Shown here: in pieces, positions 46,121 through 55,633 of the stretch
How the letters are laid out: every line of letters starts with the position of its first letter
Position numbering within the stretch: position 1 is the stretch's first letter
Assembly: GCF_023716865.1 (NCBI RefSeq)
Contig: NZ_CP092417.1
Location: forward strand, 2,706,001-2,770,000
Reading direction: 5' to 3'
From: Endozoicomonas sp. SCSIO W0465
GTDB lineage: Bacteria > Pseudomonadota > Gammaproteobacteria > Pseudomonadales > Endozoicomonadaceae
Length of the DNA: 64,000 nt
Notes under the pieces: generated by a model
Seen by the model: the letters and a program-made list of their open reading frames with translations, nothing else
Told to the model about the DNA's origin: nothing
Databases searched by the model: none
Made by a program: the position numbers and the translations under genes

Positions 46121-46170
46121 TATCCCTGATGTGCTTCTTTGCTTACAGGAACGGTTCTTCATCTATGTTA

Positions 46171-46442
46171 GCACCGATTTGAAATGACCTGTTTTCACTG
46201 GTTTAGTTTCATTGAGTTATTTCAGGAATTTCGATTATTACTGTGGTGGTCGTTTCAGTAATGCAGCCTTGCGTTTCTCTTGTAACTGATAGCTTTTGCC
46301 TTTGATGTTGGAGGTGGTCGTGTGGTGCGGTAATCGATCGGGAGAGGGCGGGAGAAAACGGGCAAAATAGCTTGTTTGTGGGAGGGTGAATTCTCCAGCG
46401 AAGTGTGTTTAAGCTTTATGTTTATAGGCTGTGTAAACGACA
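46171..46442. other. Gene-free stretch between integrase remnant and tRNA cluster
   Basis: About 270 bp. I see no coding or RNA feature I can support. It may be residue of the lost island. Confidence 0.45.
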
Positions 46443-46472
46443 AAACCCTTGCAACAGGTGTTGTAAGGGTTT
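46443..46472 (-). terminator. Terminator of the tRNA Val-Asp operon
   Basis: A long hairpin with arms AAACCCTT.CAAC and GTTG.AAGGGTTT (one mismatch) and a 4-base loop, followed by T-rich sequence on the minus strand. It lies 8 bp after the last tRNA-Asp. Confidence 0.75.
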
Positions 46473-46479
46473 CATTGTA

Positions 46480-46556
46480 TGGCGGACCGGACGGGACTCG
46501 AACCCGCGACCTCCGGCGTGACAGGCCGGCATTCTAACCGACTGAACTACCGGTCC
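46480..46556 (-). tRNA. tRNA-Asp(GUC), copy 1
   Basis: 77 nt including encoded CCA. The acceptor is GGACCGG / CCGGTCC, the anticodon loop is CCTGTCACG with GTC, and the T-loop is GGTTCGAGTCC. It differs from copy 2 by one base next to the T-arm (GGTCGCGG against GGCCGCGG). Confidence 0.97.
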
Positions 46557-46595
46557 GCTGTTTTTCGAGCACTTTTTAAAAAAGTATCGAAAACC

Positions 46596-46671
46596 TGGTG
46601 GGTGATGACGGGATCGAACCGCCGACCCTCTGCTTGTAAGGCAGATGCTCTCCCAGCTGAGCTAATCACCC
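46596..46671 (-). tRNA. tRNA-Val(UAC), copy 1
   Basis: 76 nt with encoded CCA. The acceptor is GGGTGAT / ATCACCC, the anticodon loop is CCTTACAAG with TAC, and the T-loop is GGTTCGATCCC. It lies 39 bp upstream of tRNA-Asp copy 1. Confidence 0.97.
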
Positions 46672-46704
46672 GAATTTTTACTTAAATCGTACGCAGAAAT
46701 TAAA

Positions 46705-46781
<77 letters not shown>

Positions 46782-46821
46782 GCTGTTTTTCGAGAACTTT
46801 TGAAAAAAAGCATCGAAAACC

Positions 46822-46897
46822 TGGTGGGTGATGACGGGATCGAACCGCCGACCCTCTGCTTGTAAGGCAGATGCTCTCCCAGCTGAGCTAATCACCC
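46822..46897 (-). tRNA. tRNA-Val(UAC), copy 2
   Basis: 76 nt, identical to copy 1 by eye. It is the promoter-proximal tRNA of the minus-strand cluster Val-Asp-Val-Asp. The promoter should lie at 46900-47000. Confidence 0.97.
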
Positions 46898-47059
46898 TGA
46901 ACCTGTGGCGGGTATCATAGCGAATCGAGAGATAGTGTCAATCCCTTTTGCGGCATCATCAGGAAAATCCTCGAACAACAAGGCCGGGCAGTGATGCTGT
47001 TGGATAACACAGTTGGATAACAACCATATAGACTCAGCGTGAACCTTATACTGCTTCGT

Positions 47060-47572
47060 TTACTTTTCCAGATGAATATAACTCTTAACCCGACCCACTT
47101 CTTTCAGCTGATCAATACGAATCTGCTGGATCGCAACACCATGCTCTGTTTGCAGCAGAACCAGCCATTTAAGCAGCTTCTGGTAGGCAGCATCTTCAAC
47201 CCAAACAGAAAGGCCTTTGCGGTCTGGCCGAACTCGTTCCAGTGTTATACCTGCCTGATGGGCAACATTGGCAGCTATGGAAGATAACTCCTGACGGGTT
47301 GAAGTAGCCTGTTGGTTTTTCTGCAGGTCTCGGGCTTTTGAAAAATGACCATGCAACCAGGTGTTCATTTCCTGTTGATAGAGATAGGCACTCTTCTGAG
47401 CCTCAGACCATTGGGTTACTGGCTCCCAAACCAGTATGTAGACGAGTCCTGTAAACACTACGGCAAAAAGCAGTTGGAGTGTTTTACGATCCCTCGGAGG
47501 CCGCATTTCATACCAGAACTTACAGTGCTTCCAGTACGGGTTGGCCATTAGCAGGCTATTCAGTTTTTGCAT
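47060..47572 (-). CDS. gspM: Type II secretion protein GspM
   Basis: 170 residues. A short cytoplasmic N-terminus is followed by one membrane segment at about residues 34-50 (LLFAVVFTGLVYILVWEPV) and a periplasmic ferredoxin-like part (VAHQAGITLERVRPDRKGLSVWVEDA). It binds GspL in the inner-membrane platform. It is the last gene of the gspE-M operon, 12 bp after gspL. No gspN follows. Confidence 0.88.
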   Translation of the reverse strand: MQKLNSLLMANPYWKHCKFWYEMRPPRDRKTLQLLFAVVFTGLVYILVWEPVTQWSEAQKSAYLYQQEMNTWLHGHFSKARDLQKNQQATSTRQELSSIAANVAHQAGITLERVRPDRKGLSVWVEDAAYQKLLKWLVLLQTEHGVAIQQIRIDQLKEVGRVKSYIHLEK

Positions 47573-47584
47573 GGTTACACCCAG

Positions 47585-48982
47585 TCATCTTTTGATCGAA
47601 ACTCTGGCAATCACACCGGACTTACCCTGGTTAGCGTTATCCAGCTTGCCTTGAAGGTCGGTAGCATTGAGCTTTTCCAGGAATCGGTTAACCGTGTCCA
47701 ACTCATCGGTTTCAAATTCATAAATCAGTTGACCCGTCGCATCGTTAAAGTCCAGATTCCTGGACTTAAGTTTTCCCTTTTCACCCATTGAGCCAGAAAC
47801 ACGGGAAAGAGCCTGAAGCATAGATAAAAACGGGGTTTTCGATGTTTGAGTATCCAGAGTGCGAAGGCGGTGATCCATTACTTGCTTAACATTAAAAGAC
47901 ATCTGTTGCCGGACCAGAGCTTGCTGGGCTTGTCGGTCATTGGGGAATACCGCGAGATAATTCTTTATGGATTCTCGCCAGAGCAACTCCGATTTATTCT
48001 GATAAATCATGCCTGCTGTTACTGACAATCCAAGCTCAATAACCAGCCAGCAACCAGCAGCGGCCACCAGGGGCCACCAGCGCCTGATAAAACGCCCTGT
48101 TCTTCCCGGACACTGATAGGCTCCCTGTCGGAAGTCAAGAAGCTGATTACAGCGTCTGTTTGTAAAATAGTGCTCGGCAAAATATTCAAAGACCGAGGCC
48201 TTAAGCGGTACCTTATCGATGAGCCAGCCACGTTCAGAAAGCAAACCGGATATTTCATCTATTCTGGCCGTAGCAACTGCCAGGGTGTTATCAGAGAACA
48301 TTATTCTGACTTGCGAGGGTGACTCATTCACCGTTTCGGAAACCGAATTTTCGAGAGAACTGGCCAGGGTATCAGGATCTTCCTGACCGGAGTGATCCGG
48401 AAATATGAAAGGAATCGCTTCGTCATTCAGGGTAATGCCTTCACGACCGGGAGCAGCCATCATGACTGAATCATTGTCCAACATCAGACAGGTGTATCCC
48501 GGCTCAGGCTTTAGCAATTGCATTTCAGCCACGATGCTGGTCAGAGGCAACTGATTCTGATCAAAAAGTGCAAGCATGGCCTGTAAGGTTGAATGGGGAA
48601 TGCCTGCAACAGAAACCTGCAGGTCCTTGTCAGGAAAACCATTAATAATATGCATGGTTTCAATATCCTGCGCCAGATGCTCCTCCACCAGATAAGGGAG
48701 GGCTGTTGCCAAGTGCTTTTTCTGGCCAGCATTAATTGTCAGGTGCTTATATAAACAAAGTGATCCCCCCACGAGAAAAATCGCCTCATCTGGCAGGCGG
48801 TCAACTTCTTCTTGATCTTCAGGTTCGTCAGCACACCATGCTTCTTTGAGCTGATTGACTGGTGTCAGATGCAGTTCTCCCAGAAGCGCGCCTCCCGATG
48901 TATATTTTCCCCACTGCACAACCGTATTGGCATCAATAGGACTGAACGGAGCAGGTATGCGAATCAATAACAGTTTTTTCAT
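47585..48982 (-). CDS. gspL: Type II secretion protein GspL
   Basis: 465 residues. A cytoplasmic actin-like domain spans residues 1-310 (KKLLLIRIPAPFSPIDANTVVQW, LTINAGQKKHLATALPYLVEEHLAQD). A single membrane segment lies near 325 (WWPLVAAAGCWLVIELGLSV), then a periplasmic domain. It links the GspE ATPase to the inner-membrane platform. Its start overlaps the gspK stop (TAATG), which indicates coupled translation. Confidence 0.93.
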   Translation of the reverse strand: MKKLLLIRIPAPFSPIDANTVVQWGKYTSGGALLGELHLTPVNQLKEAWCADEPEDQEEVDRLPDEAIFLVGGSLCLYKHLTINAGQKKHLATALPYLVEEHLAQDIETMHIINGFPDKDLQVSVAGIPHSTLQAMLALFDQNQLPLTSIVAEMQLLKPEPGYTCLMLDNDSVMMAAPGREGITLNDEAIPFIFPDHSGQEDPDTLASSLENSVSETVNESPSQVRIMFSDNTLAVATARIDEISGLLSERGWLIDKVPLKASVFEYFAEHYFTNRRCNQLLDFRQGAYQCPGRTGRFIRRWWPLVAAAGCWLVIELGLSVTAGMIYQNKSELLWRESIKNYLAVFPNDRQAQQALVRQQMSFNVKQVMDHRLRTLDTQTSKTPFLSMLQALSRVSGSMGEKGKLKSRNLDFNDATGQLIYEFETDELDTVNRFLEKLNATDLQGKLDNANQGKSGVIARVSIKR

Positions 48983-50073
48983 TATTTAAATCCCGGGTTC
49001 CTCGTTGAATCGACTTCATTTACAGGAACCCAATATTGACTCGGGCCTATTTCTCTTCCGACAATCTGTACATGCCCCTCACGACTTCGGTAAAAAATCG
49101 TTTTCAAGTAAAAGGTGGTCTCTCTGTACGTAGCCTTAATCCGGGTACTGAAATACTGGCTACCAAACACCACCCGTTCATTTTGATTTTTCTCATTAAA
49201 GACGCCAGCCTTTCCAGATAGAGCGACAAGCTGATTCAACTCTTCAATATTTGCCAATCCGGTATCGCCCCGGCTGTTACTGATCATTAAGGCATCCCCC
49301 TGAGAGATATTCTTGTTTAAAGAGCGGATCACCTCTGGCAATGCAGTGTTCATATTCATTTTTGATGATCTGGGTATAACCGTAATATAGGGCAATAGTT
49401 TTTCAATTTCTTCGTTATTAAAACCATCAATTAACATCAATTCCGAGACCGAAGTCATTTCAGTTTGTCCGGTTCTTCTTGGGGGAGTAAGGGATAAATA
49501 GACCTGATCCTCCGCTCCCTGCGATTCATTTTTCTGCTCTTTGCCCATCCAACGCGCCATTTTATAGGCCAGTTGAGGGTCCATGGATTGTGCTAACAGA
49601 AGATTCTCAAACATCTGCGTACCCGGTGAACTACCTTGTTCAACCCGTTTTCCACCCGATGGCCTATTGTCATCAGTAAGCCAGTTTAAATTAAACCGGC
49701 TCTGCTCATCCTGAACCTGTAACTCTATAACGCCCTGCTCAACTTCATAATTGATGGTTTCGACATTCCACAGCTCATTTTCATGATCCACCATTCGGTT
49801 ATTCTTTTTGTCCTGTTCAAAATCTTTTTCCAGCCGCCATGCAACATACTGTTCAGCTCCCAGCGCATAGTGTTTGGCCTGCGTTCTTTCCAGATATCGG
49901 GCATTCTTCGCGGTGTGCAACCAGAGATTCATGACAATTTCAGAAGTGACTGTCGTGATCAGCAAAAAAATCAACAGCACATAAATGAGCGCAATCCCTG
50001 ACTGATAACACGACAGGTATTTACTTGTCGGCGCCAGAGCTGATTGACAGTTTTTTGCAGATTCAATAGCCAT
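48982..50073 (-). CDS. gspK: Type II secretion minor pseudopilin GspK
   Basis: 363 residues from the ATG at 50073 (MAIESAKNC), which overlaps the end of gspJ by 11 bp. The frame extends further upstream into gspJ without reason. It has a prepilin-type hydrophobic segment after a Gly (SGIALIYVLLIFLLITTV) with no Glu at position +5, which is normal for GspK, and a large periplasmic domain (LNWLTDDN, MNMNTALPEVI). It caps the pseudopilus together with GspI and GspJ. Confidence 0.93.
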   Translation of the reverse strand: MAIESAKNCQSALAPTSKYLSCYQSGIALIYVLLIFLLITTVTSEIVMNLWLHTAKNARYLERTQAKHYALGAEQYVAWRLEKDFEQDKKNNRMVDHENELWNVETINYEVEQGVIELQVQDEQSRFNLNWLTDDNRPSGGKRVEQGSSPGTQMFENLLLAQSMDPQLAYKMARWMGKEQKNESQGAEDQVYLSLTPPRRTGQTEMTSVSELMLIDGFNNEEIEKLLPYITVIPRSSKMNMNTALPEVIRSLNKNISQGDALMISNSRGDTGLANIEELNQLVALSGKAGVFNEKNQNERVVFGSQYFSTRIKATYRETTFYLKTIFYRSREGHVQIVGREIGPSQYWVPVNEVDSTRNPGFK

Positions 50074-50845
50074 CGACACTTTCCCTGGGGGGTTGTGGCC
50101 GTATACTACTCGGTACGTTATGCCTATTGTCCTGGGAAAAGCCTCCTTCAATCCCTTGATCAGGCTTATACGTTATCAGAGGAACGACGATAACAATGGA
50201 TCCTAAATCCTCATGAACAATGGTCAACTCCACTGCAGCTGGCATTTGATCCAAGGGCCCTCCGGGAGCAGCCCCAAAAGCAGCTGACTGCAGATTCTGC
50301 CTTGGAGGCCAAGCGCTTATCCACTGCTTACGATCATTGAGGAACCGTACTTTCAAGCTGTTCACGCCAGACATCATCACCTGACGAATACGAGCAGATT
50401 CCGGCGCCCTGTCCAAAGTTGGCCAGTAATAACGAATTAACTGCTTGTCCTCCGCTGCATAAGCCACACGCTGCAGTGTACTTCGTGTTAGCTGAAGGGG
50501 GTTTTGCCATCCTGAACGGGTAAACTCCATTAATGTTCCGCCCAGCCCCGGAGCTTTCAATGCAGGCTGCTGTATGCCGCTTTCATCCCTGACCGGTCTT
50601 CGGGTTATTTGATACAGATCTTTTTCCAGGACTATTTCAGCTCGCTGTAATTTATCCAGGCCATCCAGAACAGACTGCGTTGTTTCCTGCGCACGCGTTA
50701 CTGACATAAACAGCTTGTAGGCTGCCGTACTGATCATGCCAAACATTGCGATAGCAACCATTAACTCAAGAAGGGTAAAGCCACTCGTCACCCGGGAACA
50801 GTTCAATTGCTTAACCATAACCCGGCCAAAACATTGGTTGGACAT
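50063..50845 (-). CDS. gspJ: Type II secretion minor pseudopilin GspJ
   Basis: 260 residues. Prepilin motif SGFTLLELMVAIAMFGM, with cleavage after Gly and the conserved Glu at +5. The globular part carries LRQVMMSGVNSLKVRFL, typical of GspJ. Its start overlaps the gspI stop (TAATG). The C-terminal Pro/Arg-rich tail is a little longer than usual. Confidence 0.93.
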   Translation of the reverse strand: MSNQCFGRVMVKQLNCSRVTSGFTLLELMVAIAMFGMISTAAYKLFMSVTRAQETTQSVLDGLDKLQRAEIVLEKDLYQITRRPVRDESGIQQPALKAPGLGGTLMEFTRSGWQNPLQLTRSTLQRVAYAAEDKQLIRYYWPTLDRAPESARIRQVMMSGVNSLKVRFLNDRKQWISAWPPRQNLQSAAFGAAPGGPLDQMPAAVELTIVHEDLGSIVIVVPLITYKPDQGIEGGFSQDNRHNVPSSIRPQPPRESVDGY

Positions 50846-51291
50846 TATTGCCGAGGCCTCCTTAGCCAGGTAGATAACCTTGCCAGGGGAGTGGCTCCTT
50901 TTTCTGGTTCAGATTCACCGATAAATACCTCGACCTGCACTTTTCTGAAATCAGGTGAGTCTGTGGATACAGAGGTTTCCCGAACATACCACTGATAACC
51001 GGCATAGCTTTCAATGTGGGGCCTCACTGCCGGACCACTCCAGCGCCCCTCAGCATGAAGCACATTGAGATAATGATCAGCAATCTGCGAAGCCAGTATT
51101 TTTTCCTTCTGATATCGGGTCTGCCGAATACTGTTGCCATCAGAAAGAATCAGCATAGAAGCAGCCAGGGAAAAGACAGCCAGAGCAACCATAACTTCCA
51201 GCAAGGTAAAGCCATGGCAGCCATTCTGGATTCTGTTTCGAAGAAAAAGCCGGTTTAGTCTGAAAGCACAATGACTCATAGAAATGCGCAT
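50845..51291 (-). CDS. gspI: Type II secretion minor pseudopilin GspI
   Basis: 148 residues. The ATG at 51291 overlaps the gspH stop (TGATG). Prepilin motif HGFTLLEVMVALAVFSLAASM follows an unusually long leader of about 27 residues. The C-terminal region (YQWYVRETSVS) matches GspI. It starts the pseudopilus tip with J and K. Confidence 0.93.
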   Translation of the reverse strand: MRISMSHCAFRLNRLFLRNRIQNGCHGFTLLEVMVALAVFSLAASMLILSDGNSIRQTRYQKEKILASQIADHYLNVLHAEGRWSGPAVRPHIESYAGYQWYVRETSVSTDSPDFRKVQVEVFIGESEPEKGATPLARLSTWLRRPRQ

Positions 51292-51803
51292 CACTCCCTG
51301 ACCCGTTCAATATCTGACAATCCATCTGTGAACAGGTAGAGTAATTGCTTTCTATTGGCAACCGGAACAATACTGAGCCTGAACGGGGTTACCTGGTAAT
51401 CTGAATAGAAAACTACAGATGGGTACTCTTCATCCAAGTCATCCAAGTCAAAAGTCGTGGAATTCTCAAGTAATTCCAGGTTCACGCTTATTGCTTCCGG
51501 TATTAATCTGGGCTGGAAAGGAGACTGTTCCAACTCATCCCACCCCTGACTACCTGCCGATAATACCCACCAGCGGTAATACCCCATATGATCAATTGAG
51601 AAGCCGTATTGAATATTTTCCAGCAATGCTTTGTCACGAACCTGGTTAAATAATACCTGCAGTATTGTCGCTTCTTCCTGAACCACCTTCTGAATACTCC
51701 CGGTTATCGGGCTTAGCAGGGTAATACCTAAAAGAACACCAATGATGACCACCACCACCAGCATTTCGATCAGGGTAAAACCTCGCTGTTGAGGTGATGC
51801 CAT
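51291..51803 (-). CDS. gspH: Type II secretion minor pseudopilin GspH
   Basis: 170 residues with a short leader (MASPQQRG) and prepilin motif GFTLIEMLVVVVIIGVLLGI. The rest fits the GspH/FimT beta-rich fold (YGFSIDHMGYYRWWVL). It links the pseudopilus shaft to the tip complex. Confidence 0.92.
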   Translation of the reverse strand: MASPQQRGFTLIEMLVVVVIIGVLLGITLLSPITGSIQKVVQEEATILQVLFNQVRDKALLENIQYGFSIDHMGYYRWWVLSAGSQGWDELEQSPFQPRLIPEAISVNLELLENSTTFDLDDLDEEYPSVVFYSDYQVTPFRLSIVPVANRKQLLYLFTDGLSDIERVRE

Positions 51804-51835
51804 TACGTATCCTTGCCTGTTTTCAATTAGAACTG

Positions 51836-52312
51836 TTATGGCTGGTTATCCCAGTTAGCGATATCGGCATCAAGACCTTCTCCCCCCTCACGGCCATTAG
51901 CTCCGAGAGAATAAAGGTCATACTTGCCATGATTACCGGGTTGTAAATACATGTAGGGGTTCCCCCATGGGTCCATTGGCACTTTTTTCAGGTACCCTTC
52001 AGGATTCCAGTTTCTGGGCTCTGGCGGAGCAGATGGTTTCTGAATCAGCGCTTCAAGCCCCTGGTCCAGAGTGGGATAAAAACCATTATCAAGCCGGAAG
52101 AGTTCCAGTGCCTGAGAAATTGTTTCAATATCAGCTCGGGCAACAGTGACTTTTGCCTGATCAGGCCGGGAAAGGATTTTGGGAACCACCATAGCGGCGA
52201 GGATCCCCAGAATGACCACCACCACCATTATCTCAATCAGGGTAAAGCCCTGATCAGCTTTCACTAAATTAGCTGTATTATGCGCTCTTCTTCTGAGCCA
52301 ATTATTTATCAT
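51836..52312 (-). CDS. gspG: Type II secretion major pseudopilin GspG
   Basis: 158 residues from the ATG at 52312 (MINNWLRRR), with GAGG 8 bp upstream; a TTG 15 bp earlier is less likely. Prepilin motif QGFTLIEIMVVVVILGILAAMVVP with Glu at +5. The family-specific parts are FYPTLDQGLEALIQKPS, PMDPWGNPYMYLQPG and YDLYSLGANGREGGEG, which carries the calcium site. It forms the pseudopilus shaft. Confidence 0.97.
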   Translation of the reverse strand: MINNWLRRRAHNTANLVKADQGFTLIEIMVVVVILGILAAMVVPKILSRPDQAKVTVARADIETISQALELFRLDNGFYPTLDQGLEALIQKPSAPPEPRNWNPEGYLKKVPMDPWGNPYMYLQPGNHGKYDLYSLGANGREGGEGLDADIANWDNQP

Positions 52313-52393
52313 GTTGGTTGACCTCAATGTTCTGTGAATGTGCCATTCAGCATTTTTACCTGGGACGGTTTGCTCCGTTTCACTCCGCCCCGG

Positions 52394-52444
52394 GCTTTCT
52401 GGCGCTCAAGGCTTTCTAGCGCTCAAAGCTTTCTGGCGCTCAAG
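52394..52444. repeat. Three 17-bp tandem repeats between gspF and gspG
   Basis: Three head-to-tail copies of GCTTTCTGGCGCTCAAG (copies 1 and 3 identical, copy 2 with two changes) fill 51 bp of the gap after gspF on the minus strand. Each unit holds the near-palindrome GAGCGCCAG/AGCGCTC. No gene is present in 52313-52453. Confidence 0.92.
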
Positions 52445-52453
52445 GCTGTCACA

Positions 52454-53674
52454 TCAATTCAGCAGCTGGTTCATATTCAGTATGGGCAAAAGGATGGCAA
52501 GGACAATCATCATGACCACGCCACCCATCAAGACCAGCATCAACGGCTCAAACAGTCCAAGCATAACGGTGATTCGACCTTCCAGCTCCATTTGCTGATT
52601 CTGTGCGGTTCGTTCCAGCATCTGATCCAGCTCTCCGGTTGCCTCACCACTGGCAATCATGTGCAGCATCAGGGGAGGGAAGTAACCGGTCTCTGTCAGG
52701 GCCCTGTTTAAACTGGAACCTTCGCTGACTCGCCTGGCAACATCCTGAAGGGCATTTTTGATGGCATCGTTATTAACTACCTGAGCGGCAATCATCAGAG
52801 CCTCAACCAGTGAAATCCCACTGCGGGTTAATATACTCAATGTACTGGCAAAGCGGGCAGCGTTAGCCGTGCGCACAAATCGCCCAATAAAGGGCAGCTT
52901 CAACAGCACTCGATGCCAGGAAAGTCGTATTGACGCTTTTTTCAGTAAATGCCGGATAAACAGGATAGCTGCAGCAATTCCACCAAAAATCACAGGCCAC
53001 CAGGTCTGAAATCCCTCACTGGCATTAATCAATAGTTCCGTGATTAATGGCAGCTCCTGTCCGGAATCAAGAAATACCTTAACAACATCCGGTACCACAA
53101 ATCCCAGCAGGAAACTGACAATCCCAATAGAAGCCAGCATCAAAATGACTGGATAAACCAGCGCCTGCTGTATTTTCTGACCGGAACGCATCCTGGCCTC
53201 AGTGTAGTCGGCCAGACGGTTAAGAACACGGTCAAGATAACCGGCATGCTCCCCTGCAGCGACGGTTGCCCGATACATCTGGGGGAAGACTTCCGGAAAT
53301 GTTTCCAGGCTTTTGGCCAGGGTATAGCCTTCAAGTACCCGGGAACGAATGGCCAGCAGTATATTTTTTATTCTTCGCTTTTCCTGCTGGGCCGCTACAG
53401 CATTCAGTGCTTCCTCAATTGGCATTGCCGCCTGGATCAGCGTAGCGAGCTGCCGGGTTACCGTAGCCAGCTCAATAGCTGAAATCCCGCGACGTAGAAA
53501 GAAGGTGCTTCCTGCCTCCCCCTGCTGTTTGCGATCAGTAAGCGTATTCACCGACAGAGGCGTCCACTGTTTATCCCGGAGCATCTGACGAACCTGACGC
53601 CCACTATCCGCTTCCAGTGTACCTTTATGCTGTTTTCCCTGATGATCCAGGGCAATATATTCAAATGCGGCCAT
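52454..53674 (-). CDS. gspF: Type II secretion inner-membrane platform protein GspF
   Basis: 406 residues, the usual length. It has two cytoplasmic GspF domains (LATVTRQLATLIQAAMPIEEAL and RFASTLSILTRSGISLVEAL) and three membrane segments, one near residue 170 (PVILMLASIGIVSFLLGFV), one near 225, and one at the end (PLMLVLMGGVVMMIVLAILLPI). It carries the SGEATGELDQMLER motif. It lies between gspE and gspG in the operon, 124 bp after gspE. Confidence 0.96.
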   Translation of the reverse strand: MAAFEYIALDHQGKQHKGTLEADSGRQVRQMLRDKQWTPLSVNTLTDRKQQGEAGSTFFLRRGISAIELATVTRQLATLIQAAMPIEEALNAVAAQQEKRRIKNILLAIRSRVLEGYTLAKSLETFPEVFPQMYRATVAAGEHAGYLDRVLNRLADYTEARMRSGQKIQQALVYPVILMLASIGIVSFLLGFVVPDVVKVFLDSGQELPLITELLINASEGFQTWWPVIFGGIAAAILFIRHLLKKASIRLSWHRVLLKLPFIGRFVRTANAARFASTLSILTRSGISLVEALMIAAQVVNNDAIKNALQDVARRVSEGSSLNRALTETGYFPPLMLHMIASGEATGELDQMLERTAQNQQMELEGRITVMLGLFEPLMLVLMGGVVMMIVLAILLPILNMNQLLN

Positions 53675-53798
53675 ATTCGTGAGTCTTTTCCTGTAGCTGC
53701 CAAAAGCGGAAAATTCCGTTTGTCCATTCCGGTTAAAATAGCGCCCTGTAAATCAACGGTATTTTCACAATAAAAAGCAGCCTCTCATCTGGCACTAA

Positions 53799-55346
53799 TC
53801 AGTCTTCCTGGGTAACCCGAAGTACTTCTTCAAGTGTTGTTACCCCTTCCAGTACTTTTCTGCTGCCATCTTCACGTATGCCGGGGCTGGATTCACGAGC
53901 ATAGTCAGTAATCTCCTGCTCTCCTTTGAGAGCATGGATCATCCGCCTGACCTGCTCATTGATAACGACAACTTCATAAATGCCGGTACGGCCGCGATAG
54001 CCACTAAAATTACAGGCCATACACCCTTCAGCGTGATAGAGCGTAACCCCATCAGAGGCATCGATACCTAACTGCTGACACTCGGCATCATCGGGAGTGT
54101 AGGGAGCTTTACAGTCACTGCAGAGCACCCTGACCAGACGCTGTGCAATCACGCCAAGTAGACTCGAAGACATCAGAAAGGGTTCAATCCCCATGTCCTG
54201 CAGACGGGTCAGTGCACCTACAGCCGTATTGGTATGAAGTGTTGAAAGTACCAAGTGTCCGGTCAAACTTGCCTGTACCGCTATTTCAGCGGTTTCCCGG
54301 TCACGGATCTCTCCGACCATCACCACATCAGGGTCCTGTCTTAGAATAGCTCTCAATCCCCGGACAAACGTCATATCGACTTTGGTGTTTACCTGAGTCT
54401 GACCAATCCCTTCCAGGTGATACTCGATGGGATCTTCAACCGTGAGAATGTTTCGAGTCTGGTCATTCAGCAGCGACAGACTGGCATAAAGAGAGGTTGT
54501 CTTGCCGGATCCTGTTGGCCCTGTCACCAGTATGATGCCATAGGGCTTTTTCAGCAGACCTTCGATAAGCAAACGGTTTCGCTCCGTCATACCAAGATGC
54601 TTGAGTTCAAGACGGCCTGCTGCTTTGTCCAGAAGCCTCAGTACAACCCGCTCGCCATTGCTGGAAGGCAACGTGGAAACCCGGACATCCACTTCTTTAC
54701 CAGCGACCCTTAACGAAATTCGGCCATCCTGGGGTACACGCTTCTCGGCAATATCCAGCCGGGCCATAACCTTGATACGAGAAACCAGTAAAGAGGCAAT
54801 GGTTCTCTGAAGTGACAGTACTTCCCTTAAAACACCATCAACCCGAAGCCGAACCACGAGTGTCGACTCAAACGTTTCGATGTGCACGTCGGAAGCACCT
54901 TCCTTGACAGCCTCTGTCAACAACGCATTAATTAAACGGATGACCGGAGCATCATCACTTTGCTCAAGCAGGTCTTCTGTGATCGGAACGGCATCCGCAA
55001 GACTGGTCAGGTCCAGGTGATCACTGATTCCAGCAGCATCCTGCAATGCTTCTGAACTGTCATGGTGATAGCAGTGAGCCAGCACCTCTGACAGTTTTTC
55101 GACAGTGACTCTTTCATAGGCAGGAAAAACACCAGAAAAGCGACTGACTTCAGCAATCAGATCAGCCGACGGTGTGTTATGAAAGTACAGTGTGGCAAAC
55201 CCTTGATCATTCTCAACAAGGACAACGCCATGCCTTTTAGCAAAACTAAAAGGCAATCTTGGTATAACGCTGGCTTCATTTTCAGCATCGCCTTCGGGAT
55301 TGTCTGCAGGGGCATAGCCAGCGGTTAGCGATGTAGCCAATCTCAT
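53799..55346 (-). CDS. gspE: Type II secretion ATPase GspE
   Basis: 515 residues. An N-terminal domain that binds GspL comes first. The ATPase core has Walker A GPTGSGKTTSLY, an Asp box (LTVEDPIEYHLEGIGQTQVN), Walker B ILRQDPDVVMVGEIRD, and a His box (HLVLSTLHTNTAVGALTRL). A C-terminal zinc-binding four-Cys region (CSDCKA ... CMACN) is present. It powers pseudopilus assembly. TAAGGAG lies 3 bp before the ATG. It is the first gene of the minus-strand operon. Confidence 0.97.
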   Translation of the reverse strand: MRLATSLTAGYAPADNPEGDAENEASVIPRLPFSFAKRHGVVLVENDQGFATLYFHNTPSADLIAEVSRFSGVFPAYERVTVEKLSEVLAHCYHHDSSEALQDAAGISDHLDLTSLADAVPITEDLLEQSDDAPVIRLINALLTEAVKEGASDVHIETFESTLVVRLRVDGVLREVLSLQRTIASLLVSRIKVMARLDIAEKRVPQDGRISLRVAGKEVDVRVSTLPSSNGERVVLRLLDKAAGRLELKHLGMTERNRLLIEGLLKKPYGIILVTGPTGSGKTTSLYASLSLLNDQTRNILTVEDPIEYHLEGIGQTQVNTKVDMTFVRGLRAILRQDPDVVMVGEIRDRETAEIAVQASLTGHLVLSTLHTNTAVGALTRLQDMGIEPFLMSSSLLGVIAQRLVRVLCSDCKAPYTPDDAECQQLGIDASDGVTLYHAEGCMACNFSGYRGRTGIYEVVVINEQVRRMIHALKGEQEITDYARESSPGIREDGSRKVLEGVTTLEEVLRVTQED

Positions 55347-55633
55347 TAACTCCTTAAATCAAAAGAGCCGCACCTGTCATTTCCGATTAATTATTTTCCG
55401 ACAGGTTCATAAATACCAATCTCGTATTGTTGGTACAAAAATCCAAGCAAGCAGAAGCAGTCTGGAGCATTATTCCTGTTTTACAAATCATAAGATCAAA
55501 ATTTTCTTCTGATTTTTCAAAAAAACACAAAGCTTTTTTTGAAAAAAACTTATTTCTTTAAAAAACAAGACTCTTATGCTTTTATTTAGACTAAAGAATA
55601 GCTTATTAATTCAATTCGTTAACTTCAGAAGAT
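55347..55633. other. Divergent promoter region gspE / gspC
   Basis: 287 bp, strongly A/T-rich with several T and A runs (for example CTTTTTTTGAAAAAAA near 55540). It separates the divergent gspE-M and gspCD transcripts and must hold both promoters. I cannot fix the -35/-10 boxes by eye. Confidence 0.6.
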
